Below are positions 44,340-52,285 of a stretch of 64,000 nucleotides of DNA, piece by piece (within the stretch, counting starts at the first letter, position 1; the number at the start of each line of letters is the position of its first letter). The position numbers were made by a program, and so were the translations under genes. Origin of the DNA: Planococcus maritimus (lineage in GTDB: Bacteria; Bacillota; Bacilli; Bacillales_A; Planococcaceae); contig NZ_LTZG01000011.1 of assembly GCF_001592825.1 (NCBI RefSeq), forward strand, positions 1 through 64,000, written 5' to 3'. The notes under the pieces were generated by a model. That model was not told the origin of the DNA, made no database searches, and saw only the letters and a program-made list of their open reading frames with translations.

Positions 44340-44771
44340 AAAAGCACGGCGCAAAAATGCGCCGTGCTTTTTAGAGTGTTGAAGAAGTCCACATTTCGCT
44401 CTCAACTTTGAATGAGAGAACCTTTTTCTATATTTAACATTTAATGATCTCTCCAAGTATTTGGAGAAGTGTTCGCTCGTAAAACCTTCTGCTCAATAAT
44501 GCTGCGCATTACTTTCGCAAAGATAATGTCTCCCGTAGGTCGATCTTATCTTTCCTGTGGGACCAGCGGGTTTGAGAGACCCCGCAGGGAATGAATGAGC
44601 GAAGCTTGACTGAGTTCATTCATTTGCGACGCTTGAGCATAGCGAAAGTGGAGCAAGCCGAGGAGGCTCGATTCCCGCCCCACGGAAAGCGAGCGATAAG
44701 CTTCGGAAAATACGACTTTATCACTTTCTCGACAGCTTGAAAAGCACGGCGCAAAAATGCGCCGTGCTTTT
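44340..44771 (+). repeat. Terminator-flanked modular repeat, copy C (core + I1 + I2)
   Basis: The longest copy: a 368-bp insert (44372-44739) between two identical 32-bp terminators (44340-44371 and 44740-44771, exactly 400 bp apart). The left one serves the alpha/beta-hydrolase gene. The right one overlaps the stop codon of the convergent hydroxybutyrate dehydrogenase gene. Ends: AGAGTGTTGAAGAAGT at left, CTTTCTCGACAGCTTG at right. It carries I1 (44480-44554) and I2 (about 44586-44657, with the inverted pair GAATGAATGA / TCATTCATTT). Because the hairpin is symmetric, both genes keep a full terminator despite the insertion. Confidence 0.88.
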
Positions 44772-45546
44772 ATTGTGCTGTATAGCCGCCATCTAAGACC
44801 ACTGCCTGGCCGGTGATGCCGCGCGCTTTATCGCTCGCGAGAAACATCGTGTAATCGGAAATTTCCTGCACCGACAACAAGCGTTTTTGCGGAACCAATG
44901 GATAAATGACTTCTTCTAAAACTTTTTCCAGCGACACATTACGCGTATTCGCCAAATCCCCCATCTGATTGCGCACAAGCGGTGTATCAACATATCCCGG
45001 GCACATCGCATTGACGGTAATGCCATGCTCAGCGCCTTCCAAAGCCGACACTTTCGTCAAACCGATGACGCCGTGCTTGGCGCTGTTATACGCTGCTTTC
45101 CCGGCAAAGCCGACCAGTCCGTTAATCGAAGCCATATTGATGATACGTCCGAAACCTTGTTGTTTCATGATCGGGAACGCATGCTTGGTAGCGATAAACG
45201 GCGCGACCAGCATAATTTTGACCAGCAATTCGTATTTTTCGGTTGGAAATTCCTCAATCGGAGCGACATGCTGCATGCCCGCGTTATTGATTAAGATGTC
45301 CAAAGAGCCGAATGTTTCTACTGTTTGAGCGATCGCTGCTTTTATTTCCGCCTCGCTAGTGACATCGCATTTGATGCCGATACATTCAAAACCTTGCCCC
45401 TTCAACTCGTCTGCAGCTTGTTTCACTGCGTCTTCATTGATATCGGTCAACACGATTTTGGCGCCCTCTTTAGCGAAGTCCTTGCTAATTTCATAACCGA
45501 TGCCACTTGCGGCACCAGTGATTAATACCACTTTGCCCTCTACCAT
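44770..45546 (-). CDS. 3-hydroxybutyrate dehydrogenase (SDR family)
   Basis: A 258-residue short-chain dehydrogenase. The cofactor motif is TGAASGIG, then NNAG (ILINNAGMQHVAPIEE) and the Ser-Tyr-Lys set in MASINGLVGFAG / YNSAKHG. The MQHVAPIEEFP segment and overall pattern match D-3-hydroxybutyrate dehydrogenases such as B. subtilis YxjF. It oxidises 3-hydroxybutyrate to acetoacetate. It is 24 nt behind a GntP-type permease gene, forming an uptake and oxidation operon. The succinyl-CoA:acetoacetate transferase subunits that accompany it in B. subtilis are absent here. The stop codon overlaps the duplicated terminator of repeat C. Confidence 0.9.
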   Translation of the reverse strand: MVEGKVVLITGAASGIGYEISKDFAKEGAKIVLTDINEDAVKQAADELKGQGFECIGIKCDVTSEAEIKAAIAQTVETFGSLDILINNAGMQHVAPIEEFPTEKYELLVKIMLVAPFIATKHAFPIMKQQGFGRIINMASINGLVGFAGKAAYNSAKHGVIGLTKVSALEGAEHGITVNAMCPGYVDTPLVRNQMGDLANTRNVSLEKVLEEVIYPLVPQKRLLSVQEISDYTMFLASDKARGITGQAVVLDGGYTAQ

Positions 45547-45570
45547 AATAGAATCCCTCCGAATGAAAGA

Positions 45571-46890
45571 TTAAATACCCAATCCTAGGCTGAACAGGAT
45601 AATCGCAATTGTTAAGCCAATCAGCGGCACGATGACGGTTACAGCCCCCATCGCCCCGTAAGCTGCCTTGTGGGTCTCGCCGCAAATCCCTTGAATTGTC
45701 GTCACGACATAACCATTATGTGGCAAGGAATCGAGCGCGCCGGAAGAAATCGCAATGGTCCGGTGAAGCGCTTCTGTGTTTACACCCATATCGATATAAT
45801 GAGGCGCAATGAGCGGAAGTGCGATGACTTGTCCACCTGAAGCAGATCCTGTCAGTCCTGCGATGACACTGACAGCTACCGCACCGCCGATCAGCGGGCT
45901 TCCCGGAATGCTCGTCATGGCATCGACTGCCACTTGAAACGCTGGTACGGCTTTTGCCACGCCGCCGAATCCGACGACTGCTGCAGTGTTACCGATGGCG
46001 ATCAATGCGCCAATCGTTCCATCAGTTAATGCTTTGCCAAGATTCGTGAAATATTTCATGTTCAATAGATAAGTCGTAATAACACCGCCAAGCAAGGCCA
46101 AAATCAAGGCAGAAGTACCGAGCGAATCATGGAAAATGAATGATACCGCTAGCACCACAAGTAAGGGGATTAAGCCCGTCATAGGGTGCGGCAATGCACG
46201 ATCGGCCATTTGCGGATCGGATTCACGCGCTTCGAAACGCTCGCCTTTTTTCACCGCTTTATTGATCATGCGTTTCAGCCACCAGTAGCCGAAGAATGCC
46301 ATGAAGATGGCGACAATGATGCTGACTTCCCAGCCGGCATACGGGCTAGTGTTCAAATAGTCAATCGGAATCCAGTTTTGGATCTCCGGCGACCCCGCAG
46401 AAGTCATCGTGAAGGTCACAGACCCAAGCGCTAGAGCTGCCGGGATGAAGCGGCGTGGCAAATCGGCTTGTTTGAATAAGCTGAGCGCCATCGGATAAAC
46501 CGAAAATGCAACGACGAACAAGCTCACGCCGCCGTATGTAAGAACTGCACAGGCAATGACAATTGCGAGAACCGCTTTGGACAAGCCAAATTTGCCGACC
46601 AGCCATTTAGAGACGCTATCTGCAGCTCCTGTATCTTCCATGACTTTGCCGAAGATGGCTCCAAGCAAGAACATCGGGAACCACGACGTGATGAATCCGG
46701 AGAAGCCACCCATATAATTTGATAGTAAATTGACTTCCCCTTCTTCCACTAATTGCGGAAATAGCGGCAAGCCGCTGAGTACGGCGACAAACAATGCCGA
46801 CAATGGTCCGGCAATTAACAAGTTGACACCTCTCATCGTCAACACAATCAGGAGAATAAGTCCCCCGATCATTCCAATCATACTTAACAT
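45571..46890 (-). CDS. GntP-family permease (probable 3-hydroxybutyrate uptake)
   Basis: A 439-residue transporter with about 12 helices. GntP family features include the N-terminal LLIAGPLSALFVAVLSGLP, the FGKVMEDTGAA segment and SGALDSLPHNGYV near the C-terminus. B. subtilis YxjC, encoded with YxjF, is the closest functional analogue; hence 3-hydroxybutyrate is favoured over gluconate. AAGGGGGAT precedes the ATG. It is the first gene of the operon, divergent from the LysR regulator, with a perfect cre site 42 nt upstream. Confidence 0.87.
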   Translation of the reverse strand: MLSMIGMIGGLILLIVLTMRGVNLLIAGPLSALFVAVLSGLPLFPQLVEEGEVNLLSNYMGGFSGFITSWFPMFLLGAIFGKVMEDTGAADSVSKWLVGKFGLSKAVLAIVIACAVLTYGGVSLFVVAFSVYPMALSLFKQADLPRRFIPAALALGSVTFTMTSAGSPEIQNWIPIDYLNTSPYAGWEVSIIVAIFMAFFGYWWLKRMINKAVKKGERFEARESDPQMADRALPHPMTGLIPLLVVLAVSFIFHDSLGTSALILALLGGVITTYLLNMKYFTNLGKALTDGTIGALIAIGNTAAVVGFGGVAKAVPAFQVAVDAMTSIPGSPLIGGAVAVSVIAGLTGSASGGQVIALPLIAPHYIDMGVNTEALHRTIAISSGALDSLPHNGYVVTTIQGICGETHKAAYGAMGAVTVIVPLIGLTIAIILFSLGLGI

Positions 46891-46931
46891 GATAAATCCC
46901 CCTTAAAATACATTTCGTTTTTTCGAACACT

Positions 46932-46946
46932 TTGAAAACGCTTTCT
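46932..46946 (+). promoter_or_regulatory. cre site (CcpA) in the gntP-lysR divergent region
   Basis: TTGAAAACGCTTTCT matches the cre consensus WTGNAANCGNWNNCW at every fixed position. It lies between the divergent permease and LysR genes, closer to the permease, so glucose repression of hydroxybutyrate use is likely. Confidence 0.75.
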
Positions 46947-47087
46947 TTCGTTCGGATAGACGATGGATAAATTGTCTAAATATTTAGTCCTGAAACCTTT
47001 AATCACTATACAACGGGTAGCAGAATAGGTAAAATGAATAATTATAATAGGTTTCATAGATATTAGTTATAGATAAGGAGTTCTCAT

Positions 47088-47969
47088 ATGGACATACGCC
47101 AGCTCAGTTATTTTATCGAAGTCGCCAAGCACCAAAGCTTTACCAAAGCAGCTCATTCTCTTCATGTAACACAGCCTACACTCAGCAAAATGGTCAAAAA
47201 TTTGGAACAAGAAATGGATGTATCGCTATTTGACCGCTCTTCACGCAAAGTGCGGTTGACCGATGCCGGAGAAGTAGTTTTCGTCCAAGCGCAGAAAATC
47301 GTCAATAGCCTTGATGACTTGTCCTCGTCGCTTTATGACATCATGAACTTGAACAAAGGCAAAATCACCATTGGCTTGCCCCCTGTCATCAGCACCTTGT
47401 TTTTCCCAACTATCATTGCCGAGTTCCAATCCTGCTATCCCGATGTAACCGTTATTCTCGTAGAAGACGGCGCCAAGAAAGTGGAAGAAAAAGTGGCAGA
47501 TGGTGAAGTGGACCTCGGGTTCGTTATGTTGCCAGTCGATGCCGAACGTTTTGACGTCATCCCTTTTGTTTCCCAAGAAATCAAGTTGCTTGTTCACGAA
47601 GACCATCCGCTTGCTGATCGGGAAACGCGTGACTTAATCGATTTTAAAGACGACCCGTTTTTGCTGCTTAGCAAGGAATTTACACTCAATGGGCGAACCG
47701 TCGAATTTTGCCGCGGGGAAGGATTCGAACCAAAAGTTGCCTATGAAAGCTCTCAATGGGACTTTATCGTCGGCATGGTGGAAAAAAACCTGGGAGTCAC
47801 TTTGATGCCGAAATTGATTTGCGATCGTGTCCAGCACGGTCCGTTCAAAACCATTTCCCTTACCCAAACCTTCCCTTGGCGGCTTGGCATCATCATGGCC
47901 AAAAACCGCTATGTGCCCTACGTTTCCCGCGAGTTCATCACACTCGTCAACCAGCTCCCGAAAGTCTAA
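47088..47969 (+). CDS. LysR-family transcriptional regulator
   Basis: 293 residues. The N-terminal winged HTH is FIEVAKHQSFTKAAHSLHVT then QPTLSKMVKNLEQEM (residues 10-45). The C-terminal part is a LysR substrate-binding domain beginning about residue 90 (KITIGLPPVISTLFFP). AAGGAG precedes the ATG. It is transcribed divergently from the permease-dehydrogenase operon with 197 nt between them, the classic arrangement for a LysR activator of that operon; the inducer would then be 3-hydroxybutyrate or a related acid. Confidence 0.9.
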   Translation: MDIRQLSYFIEVAKHQSFTKAAHSLHVTQPTLSKMVKNLEQEMDVSLFDRSSRKVRLTDAGEVVFVQAQKIVNSLDDLSSSLYDIMNLNKGKITIGLPPVISTLFFPTIIAEFQSCYPDVTVILVEDGAKKVEEKVADGEVDLGFVMLPVDAERFDVIPFVSQEIKLLVHEDHPLADRETRDLIDFKDDPFLLLSKEFTLNGRTVEFCRGEGFEPKVAYESSQWDFIVGMVEKNLGVTLMPKLICDRVQHGPFKTISLTQTFPWRLGIIMAKNRYVPYVSREFITLVNQLPKV

Positions 47970-47975
47970 GTCACT

Positions 47976-48011
47976 CAAAAAAGAAGCCGCCTAAAAAGGC
48001 AGCTTCTTTTT
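47976..48011. terminator. Bidirectional terminator (LysR / sodium channel)
   Basis: AAGAAGCCGCC pairs with GGCAGCTTCTT (one mismatch, 6-nt loop), with A and T runs at either side, between convergent genes. Confidence 0.85.
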
Positions 48012-48019
48012 GATTTCAC

Positions 48020-48823
48020 TTATTTTCGGTCGACGAGTGTTTGGATCAGGCTTTTCAGTTCGCCGACTTCTTTTCTCAAACCTTCAATTTCCGATGTATC
48101 TTCTTTGATGCCCTCTAGTTCAGCTGTCTCCTTATCGATTTCATCCGAAATCTTCTGTGCGTTGTTGACGATCTCCCCGACGATCAAGTTGATCATCAGA
48201 AAAGTCGAAACGATGATAAAGGAAATGAAATACAGCCAGGACCACGGCTCTGCCGCAAAGACCGGACGGAAAATCCCACTAGCCCAAGACTCCAAAGTAA
48301 AAATCTGGAATAAGGAAATGAGCGACAGCCCGAGGTCCCCGAAATACTCCGGTTCAATGTCTGCATAAAAGAACGTGCCAATCACGGCATAAACGTAAAA
48401 AATAATCGACATCAATAAAATGACACTCGTAATTGTCGGTATCGCCATAAACAAAGCGGTCACGACACGGCGCAGCGAAGGAATCGTCGACACGGTCCGC
48501 AACACGCGCAGCACACGGAAAATCCGCAATACGCTGATAAACGAGGAGTTGTAAAGGATCAGGCTTCCAACCACAATGAGGAAATCGAAATTGTTCCAGG
48601 CATTGCCAAAGAATTTTGTCCGGTACACAAATAATTTGGCGAGTATTTCCAAGGTGAAAAAAGCCAGGATGATGATATCCAGCACCAATAGCCAGGAACC
48701 ATAATTGTCCGCAATAGCAGGATAAGTCTCCAAGCCGACCAGCAGCGCATTGATTAAAATTAAAACAGTAATAAACGTATTGAACCGCGCACTCTCCACG
48801 ATTCGCTTCAATGACTCTTTCAT
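48020..48823 (-). CDS. Voltage-gated sodium channel of the NaChBac (BacNav) type
   Basis: A 267-residue six-helix channel subunit that would assemble as a homotetramer. The voltage sensor S4 carries Arg100, 103, 106 and 109 at every third position (SVLRIFRVLRVLRTVSTIP). The pore helix and filter are FTLESWAS (Thr176-Ser182), the same TLESWAS filter as NaChBac, which selects Na+. S6 (about 197-222) is followed by a heptad-rich coiled coil (about 225-265) that holds the tetramer. Such channels occur in alkaliphilic and marine Bacillales and take part in Na+ cycling and motility. It is monocistronic. Confidence 0.93.
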   Translation of the reverse strand: MKESLKRIVESARFNTFITVLILINALLVGLETYPAIADNYGSWLLVLDIIILAFFTLEILAKLFVYRTKFFGNAWNNFDFLIVVGSLILYNSSFISVLRIFRVLRVLRTVSTIPSLRRVVTALFMAIPTITSVILLMSIIFYVYAVIGTFFYADIEPEYFGDLGLSLISLFQIFTLESWASGIFRPVFAAEPWSWLYFISFIIVSTFLMINLIVGEIVNNAQKISDEIDKETAELEGIKEDTSEIEGLRKEVGELKSLIQTLVDRK

Positions 48824-49008
48824 AGGGCGATAGACGACTCCTTATAACATCTGATATACCCAGCGCACATTGCGCCAAGCAGTTCCACCCAATTATATCA
48901 TGCACGTATCCAGAAGTGACGATTCAATCCCGCCGCCCAATAAGGTTTGTTGCCAAAATGTGACGCCCACATTCGCCAAAGTCCCCAGACGATAGCTAAA
49001 ATAAGACA

Positions 49009-49037
49009 TAAAAAAAACGCCTCCGAGGAGACGTTTC
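49009..49037 (-). terminator. Terminator of the sortase operon
   Basis: AAACGTCTCC pairs with GGAGGCGTTT on the minus strand (tight loop), followed by T7. It begins 3 nt after the sortase stop. Confidence 0.85.
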
Positions 49038-49039
49038 TT

Positions 49040-49720
49040 CTATTCTTCCGATAGCGAAGCATAAACGATCAAGCGTTCTTCTCGTGTCCCCCGGTCATAA
49101 TCATAGGTTCCGGAACACGTGATTAATACAAGTTCCGGAGATGAATGATAACCGAAGAGCGAATCGACATCTGCCAAATCGAGTGGCACCGATTCCATCT
49201 TATGGACCTTAAAGCGCAGCTCGCGGCCTTCACCGGAAACGACAATTTCATCTCCCGGCTCAAGCTCCGTCAAGTCCCAAAAGACAGCCGGGCCATCCAA
49301 ATCATCCACATGACCTGCAATGACGGCTCGCCCTCTTTGGCCAGGACGATAGCCAGGCGAGAACCAGCTCAGTTCATCGCCATTATCCGGCACTGCCATT
49401 TCCCCCGTATCCGTTACGCCGAGATGCGTGACATCGGCTTCCAATCCAATAGATGGAATCGCCAAAGTTTCTGGCGAGATGCCTGGCTGATTCAGTTCAT
49501 TGATTGGATTAGCCGCTTGTTTTGACGGCGCTTCAGGTTGCTTGATCTCTTTGACTTTCTCTTGAGCTATCGCTTGCTCGGTCCAAGCTGGCTCTGCCTT
49601 GACGGCAAAGCCAACTTCCGCACTGCGGATGCTCACTTCATCTTGTGGTGACGTACAACCTGCAAGAAATAGTGCTGCAAGGAGCAAAGCAAGTTTATTG
49701 AAATCGTTTTCTCCACACAA
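49040..49720 (-). CDS. Class F sortase with lipoprotein-type signal
   Basis: About 226 residues. The sortase domain (about 85-225) has the catalytic His in IAGHVDD, Cys in LITCSGTYD and Arg in REERLIVYA. It transfers LPXTG-type proteins to the wall or another amine acceptor. The N-terminus is hydrophobic with a lipobox-like LFLAGC followed by TSPQ, so it may be lipid-anchored rather than held by a transmembrane helix; this is unusual for sortases. The start is uncertain: no ATG is available, and the frame opens at TTG 49720 inside the end of the upstream gene (26-nt overlap). It is translationally coupled to the DUF4397 gene, whose product has the matching sorting signal. Confidence 0.85.
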   Translation of the reverse strand: MCGENDFNKLALLLAALFLAGCTSPQDEVSIRSAEVGFAVKAEPAWTEQAIAQEKVKEIKQPEAPSKQAANPINELNQPGISPETLAIPSIGLEADVTHLGVTDTGEMAVPDNGDELSWFSPGYRPGQRGRAVIAGHVDDLDGPAVFWDLTELEPGDEIVVSGEGRELRFKVHKMESVPLDLADVDSLFGYHSSPELVLITCSGTYDYDRGTREERLIVYASLSEE

Positions 49721-50495
49721 ACCCGCTAGCTGCGATCAAGACTAGTGCGCCGCCAACCAACAACCACATAGACTGGGACTGTTGCGGTGTACCAAGTCCG
49801 GTTGTTGGCATTTCATCCGGTGTTGCAGCAGCTTCGTAATCAACAAGCGCAATCACTTCAAGCGAATCGACTGTATTGACCGCAAAGACCGAGTAGACTG
49901 TGTCTGCAGCCAGTTCAGTTCCTTCTAATGGCAAGACTTGTGTGCCATCCGGCAAGCGGATTTCCAAGTCATAAGTGTCTGGGGCTACTTCAGCGTAATC
50001 CGTGATTCCTGGGAACTCAGCTCCACTGAACAACGCATCGCCGCCGATGATGCCAACATCAACTGCTGGAGCATCCGGGGATAAATGGCCGACGCGGATC
50101 TTCGCTTGGCCTTCTGTTACTTCCATGGAATCTTCAGCGACAACAAATTCGATAGACTCCAGGAGGTTAGCAGCAGCTACTGTATAAGCTTTTCCAGCTT
50201 CCACTTCGAGGTCAGCCTGCAAGACGCCTTCTCCTGCTGCATATTCCGTACCAGCAGCAAAGACTTCTACATCATGTGTTCCAGCCGGGACTTCCAAGTA
50301 TCCAGAGTCGGTTTTGAATGGTACTTCTTCGAGCGTTAAATCACCGTTGACGTATACATCCACTGCAGGAGCATCAGGCGAAGCATGCAGGACCCGCACT
50401 TTTGCCATATCGCCATGGTTGTCAGCCATAACTAATGAACCGAAAAGCGAGAGCAATACGAGCATCGCGACAAGAGAGACAGAAATTTTCTTCAT
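49695..50495 (-). CDS. Surface protein with two DUF4397 repeats and LPXTG-like sorting signal
   Basis: A 266-residue secreted protein. The signal peptide is residues 1-25 (MKKISVSLVAMLVLL.., cut near VMA). Two DUF4397 domains follow, each beginning with the same phrase, RVLHASPDAPAVDVYVNG and RVGHLSPDAPAVDVGIIGG. The C-terminus has the sorting signal MPTTG, a hydrophobic stretch (WLLVGGALVLIAASGF) and a basic tail (WRKRFQ). DUF4397 function is unknown. It is acidic throughout. ATG 50495 is behind GAGGTTGG. The gene overlaps the class F sortase gene, the probable dedicated anchoring enzyme. Confidence 0.9.
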   Translation of the reverse strand: MKKISVSLVAMLVLLSLFGSLVMADNHGDMAKVRVLHASPDAPAVDVYVNGDLTLEEVPFKTDSGYLEVPAGTHDVEVFAAGTEYAAGEGVLQADLEVEAGKAYTVAAANLLESIEFVVAEDSMEVTEGQAKIRVGHLSPDAPAVDVGIIGGDALFSGAEFPGITDYAEVAPDTYDLEIRLPDGTQVLPLEGTELAADTVYSVFAVNTVDSLEVIALVDYEAAATPDEMPTTGLGTPQQSQSMWLLVGGALVLIAASGFVWRKRFQ

Positions 50496-50643
50496 TTTTC
50501 CAACCTCTTTCCATATAGTATTTGTATAACTTTTGTACACCTCAGTTATACAACATATCCGGAAGAAAATCAATAATTTTTGAATTATTCTGATAAATTT
50601 AAGCAATTAGACATAAGAACTGATGCAAACTTACATGGAATAG

Positions 50644-50680
50644 AAAAAGTTGCCAGGAATGCTTCTTCCTGACAACTTCT
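50644..50680 (-). terminator. Terminator of the RNase H-like gene
   Basis: AAGTTGTCAGGAA pairs with TTCCTGGCAACTT (one wobble) on the minus strand and is followed by TTTTC. Confidence 0.88.
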
Positions 50681-50690
50681 GTACATTAGT

Positions 50691-51356
50691 TCAATTGTCT
50701 GCATTCAAATCGATTAAACTTTTTACTGGCGTCCCATTGAGTGCTTGTGTCGCTAAGCGATCAGCTTCTGAGTTTTCTTTTCTTGGAACGAGTTCATATT
50801 CAGGACGAATGCCGATTTTCTCCAATCGCTGGTCAATGCGGTCAGCCCATCTTGCCAAGCTCTGTTCCGGCACTGCCCATTCGCCGCTCATCTGGTTGAC
50901 CAGCGTTCTCGAATCCCCAATAAAACGGACAGGCAGATGATGGGCGCCCAGCAATTCAATCTCCTGGGCCGCCATCGACAGCGCCGCATATTCCGCTTCG
51001 TTATTCGACTCGATCTCGTCGATAATGGCATTTTTCCTCAAGCGATACTCCTTGCCATTTTGCTTAAAGTAAATAGCGCAGCCAAGACCCGCCCGTTTCG
51101 ACTGAAGATCAAAGCCGCCATCGAAATACGCCACAATGTCATGCGGTTCTATTTCCACTTCTTTGACGTAGTTCTTCAGCTCTTTCAAACTCCAATTGCT
51201 GTTGTGACGGTCTGCAAATTGAAGGCGCTTCGTGCGGCCTGTGCGTTCGAGATCTTGCGCCACCACCAATGCTTCGTTTGCTTCAAGCTCTTCAGAAAGA
51301 AATTCAACCACTTTGTTCTTCGGTGATTTATACGTCCAATCAATCCGTACTTTCAT
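50691..51356 (-). CDS. RNase HI-like protein (YpeP-type)
   Basis: A 221-residue protein. The N-terminal segment (1-70) is not typical RNase H and has the pattern of a small nucleic-acid-binding region. The C-terminal RNase H fold carries Asp (VAYFDGGFD), Glu (NNEAEYAAL), Asp (FIGDSRTLVNQM) and Asp (NSEADRLATQAL), the four catalytic acids. It would cleave RNA in RNA-DNA hybrids. B. subtilis YpeP has this layout. It lies 35 nt ahead of, and on the same strand as, KtrC but transcribed after it, so the two may share a transcript. Confidence 0.82.
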   Translation of the reverse strand: MKVRIDWTYKSPKNKVVEFLSEELEANEALVVAQDLERTGRTKRLQFADRHNSNWSLKELKNYVKEVEIEPHDIVAYFDGGFDLQSKRAGLGCAIYFKQNGKEYRLRKNAIIDEIESNNEAEYAALSMAAQEIELLGAHHLPVRFIGDSRTLVNQMSGEWAVPEQSLARWADRIDQRLEKIGIRPEYELVPRKENSEADRLATQALNGTPVKSLIDLNADN

Positions 51357-51391
51357 TCAGTCACCGCCTTTATCCTTCAGTAAGGCTAAGC

Positions 51392-52048
51392 TTATAGCCC
51401 TTTGTCTTCAAAGCGTTTGAGATCATCTTTATGTCCCATCGCAATTAAAATGTCACCTGCAGCCACTTGGTCTTCAAGTAAAGGAGCGATATTGACATCC
51501 TCGCCATGTTTGATCGCCAAAATCATGCAGCCATAATCTTTGCGGATATTCAATTCGCCCAGCGTTTTGCCAATCACTTTTTTAGATGCGGCCAGTTCAA
51601 TGATGCTGTAGTTATCGGACAGATTGATATAATCGACCACTTTTTCAGAGTCGACGTGATGCGCTGTCCGGACACCCATTTCGTATTCCGGCTGGATAAC
51701 GCGGTCTGCCCCGATGCGTTCTAAAATCTTTTGATGCTGCTGATCACGCGCTTTGACCCACACTTTCGGTACCCCGAGTTCTTTCAGCATGAGCGTACAC
51801 AAAACGCTTGCTTGCAAATCATCGCCGATTGCGACGATGGCATACTCGAAGTTACGAACGCCCAGTGATTTTAAGCTGCCTTCGTCTGTGGCATCGGCTG
51901 TTGCCGTATGACTCGCATAATCGGACATCGAGCTGACCGTTTCCGGATTCGAATCAATCGCCATAATATCGTGTCCCATCCCGTAAAGTTCTTTGCAGAC
52001 ACTGCTTCCAAAGCGACCGAGCCCGATTACCACTATTTGTTTTTTCAT
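51392..52048 (-). CDS. ktrC: K+ uptake regulatory subunit KtrC (TrkA family)
   Basis: A 218-residue cytoplasmic RCK protein. The RCK-N Rossmann domain begins QIVVIGLGRFGSSVCKELYG and holds DSNPETV at the end of beta2. The RCK-C (TrkA-C) domain begins about residue 135. It binds ATP/ADP and c-di-AMP and gates a KtrB/KtrD membrane subunit, not encoded nearby, as is usual for KtrCD. ATG 52048 is preferred; eight extra residues of the open frame lack a ribosome site. K+ uptake by Ktr is central to osmotic adaptation, in keeping with the salt-related genes in this window. Confidence 0.9.
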   Translation of the reverse strand: MKKQIVVIGLGRFGSSVCKELYGMGHDIMAIDSNPETVSSMSDYASHTATADATDEGSLKSLGVRNFEYAIVAIGDDLQASVLCTLMLKELGVPKVWVKARDQQHQKILERIGADRVIQPEYEMGVRTAHHVDSEKVVDYINLSDNYSIIELAASKKVIGKTLGELNIRKDYGCMILAIKHGEDVNIAPLLEDQVAAGDILIAMGHKDDLKRFEDKGL

Positions 52049-52285
52049 GCCTGTCCCTACTTTCCATTGCATAATTCGAACGATTCCCCGTTACCAAAAT
52101 AGTACGCTACTCATTAGCGTTTTGTCGAAGATTTCACCCCATCTAACCGTAAGTGTCGACAAGCTTTCTTCCATAATGCATAAAGCCATACTGCTGCTCG
52201 CCAAACAAGCAAATGGCACAGCCTTCCTCTTTATACTACAATGGATAATATCCTCAATATCCGATAAAGAAAGGTTGTTTCCCCG

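Noticed and set aside
52049-52285. S-box or T-box leader before cysK
   Set aside because: I looked for the conserved cores and found neither.
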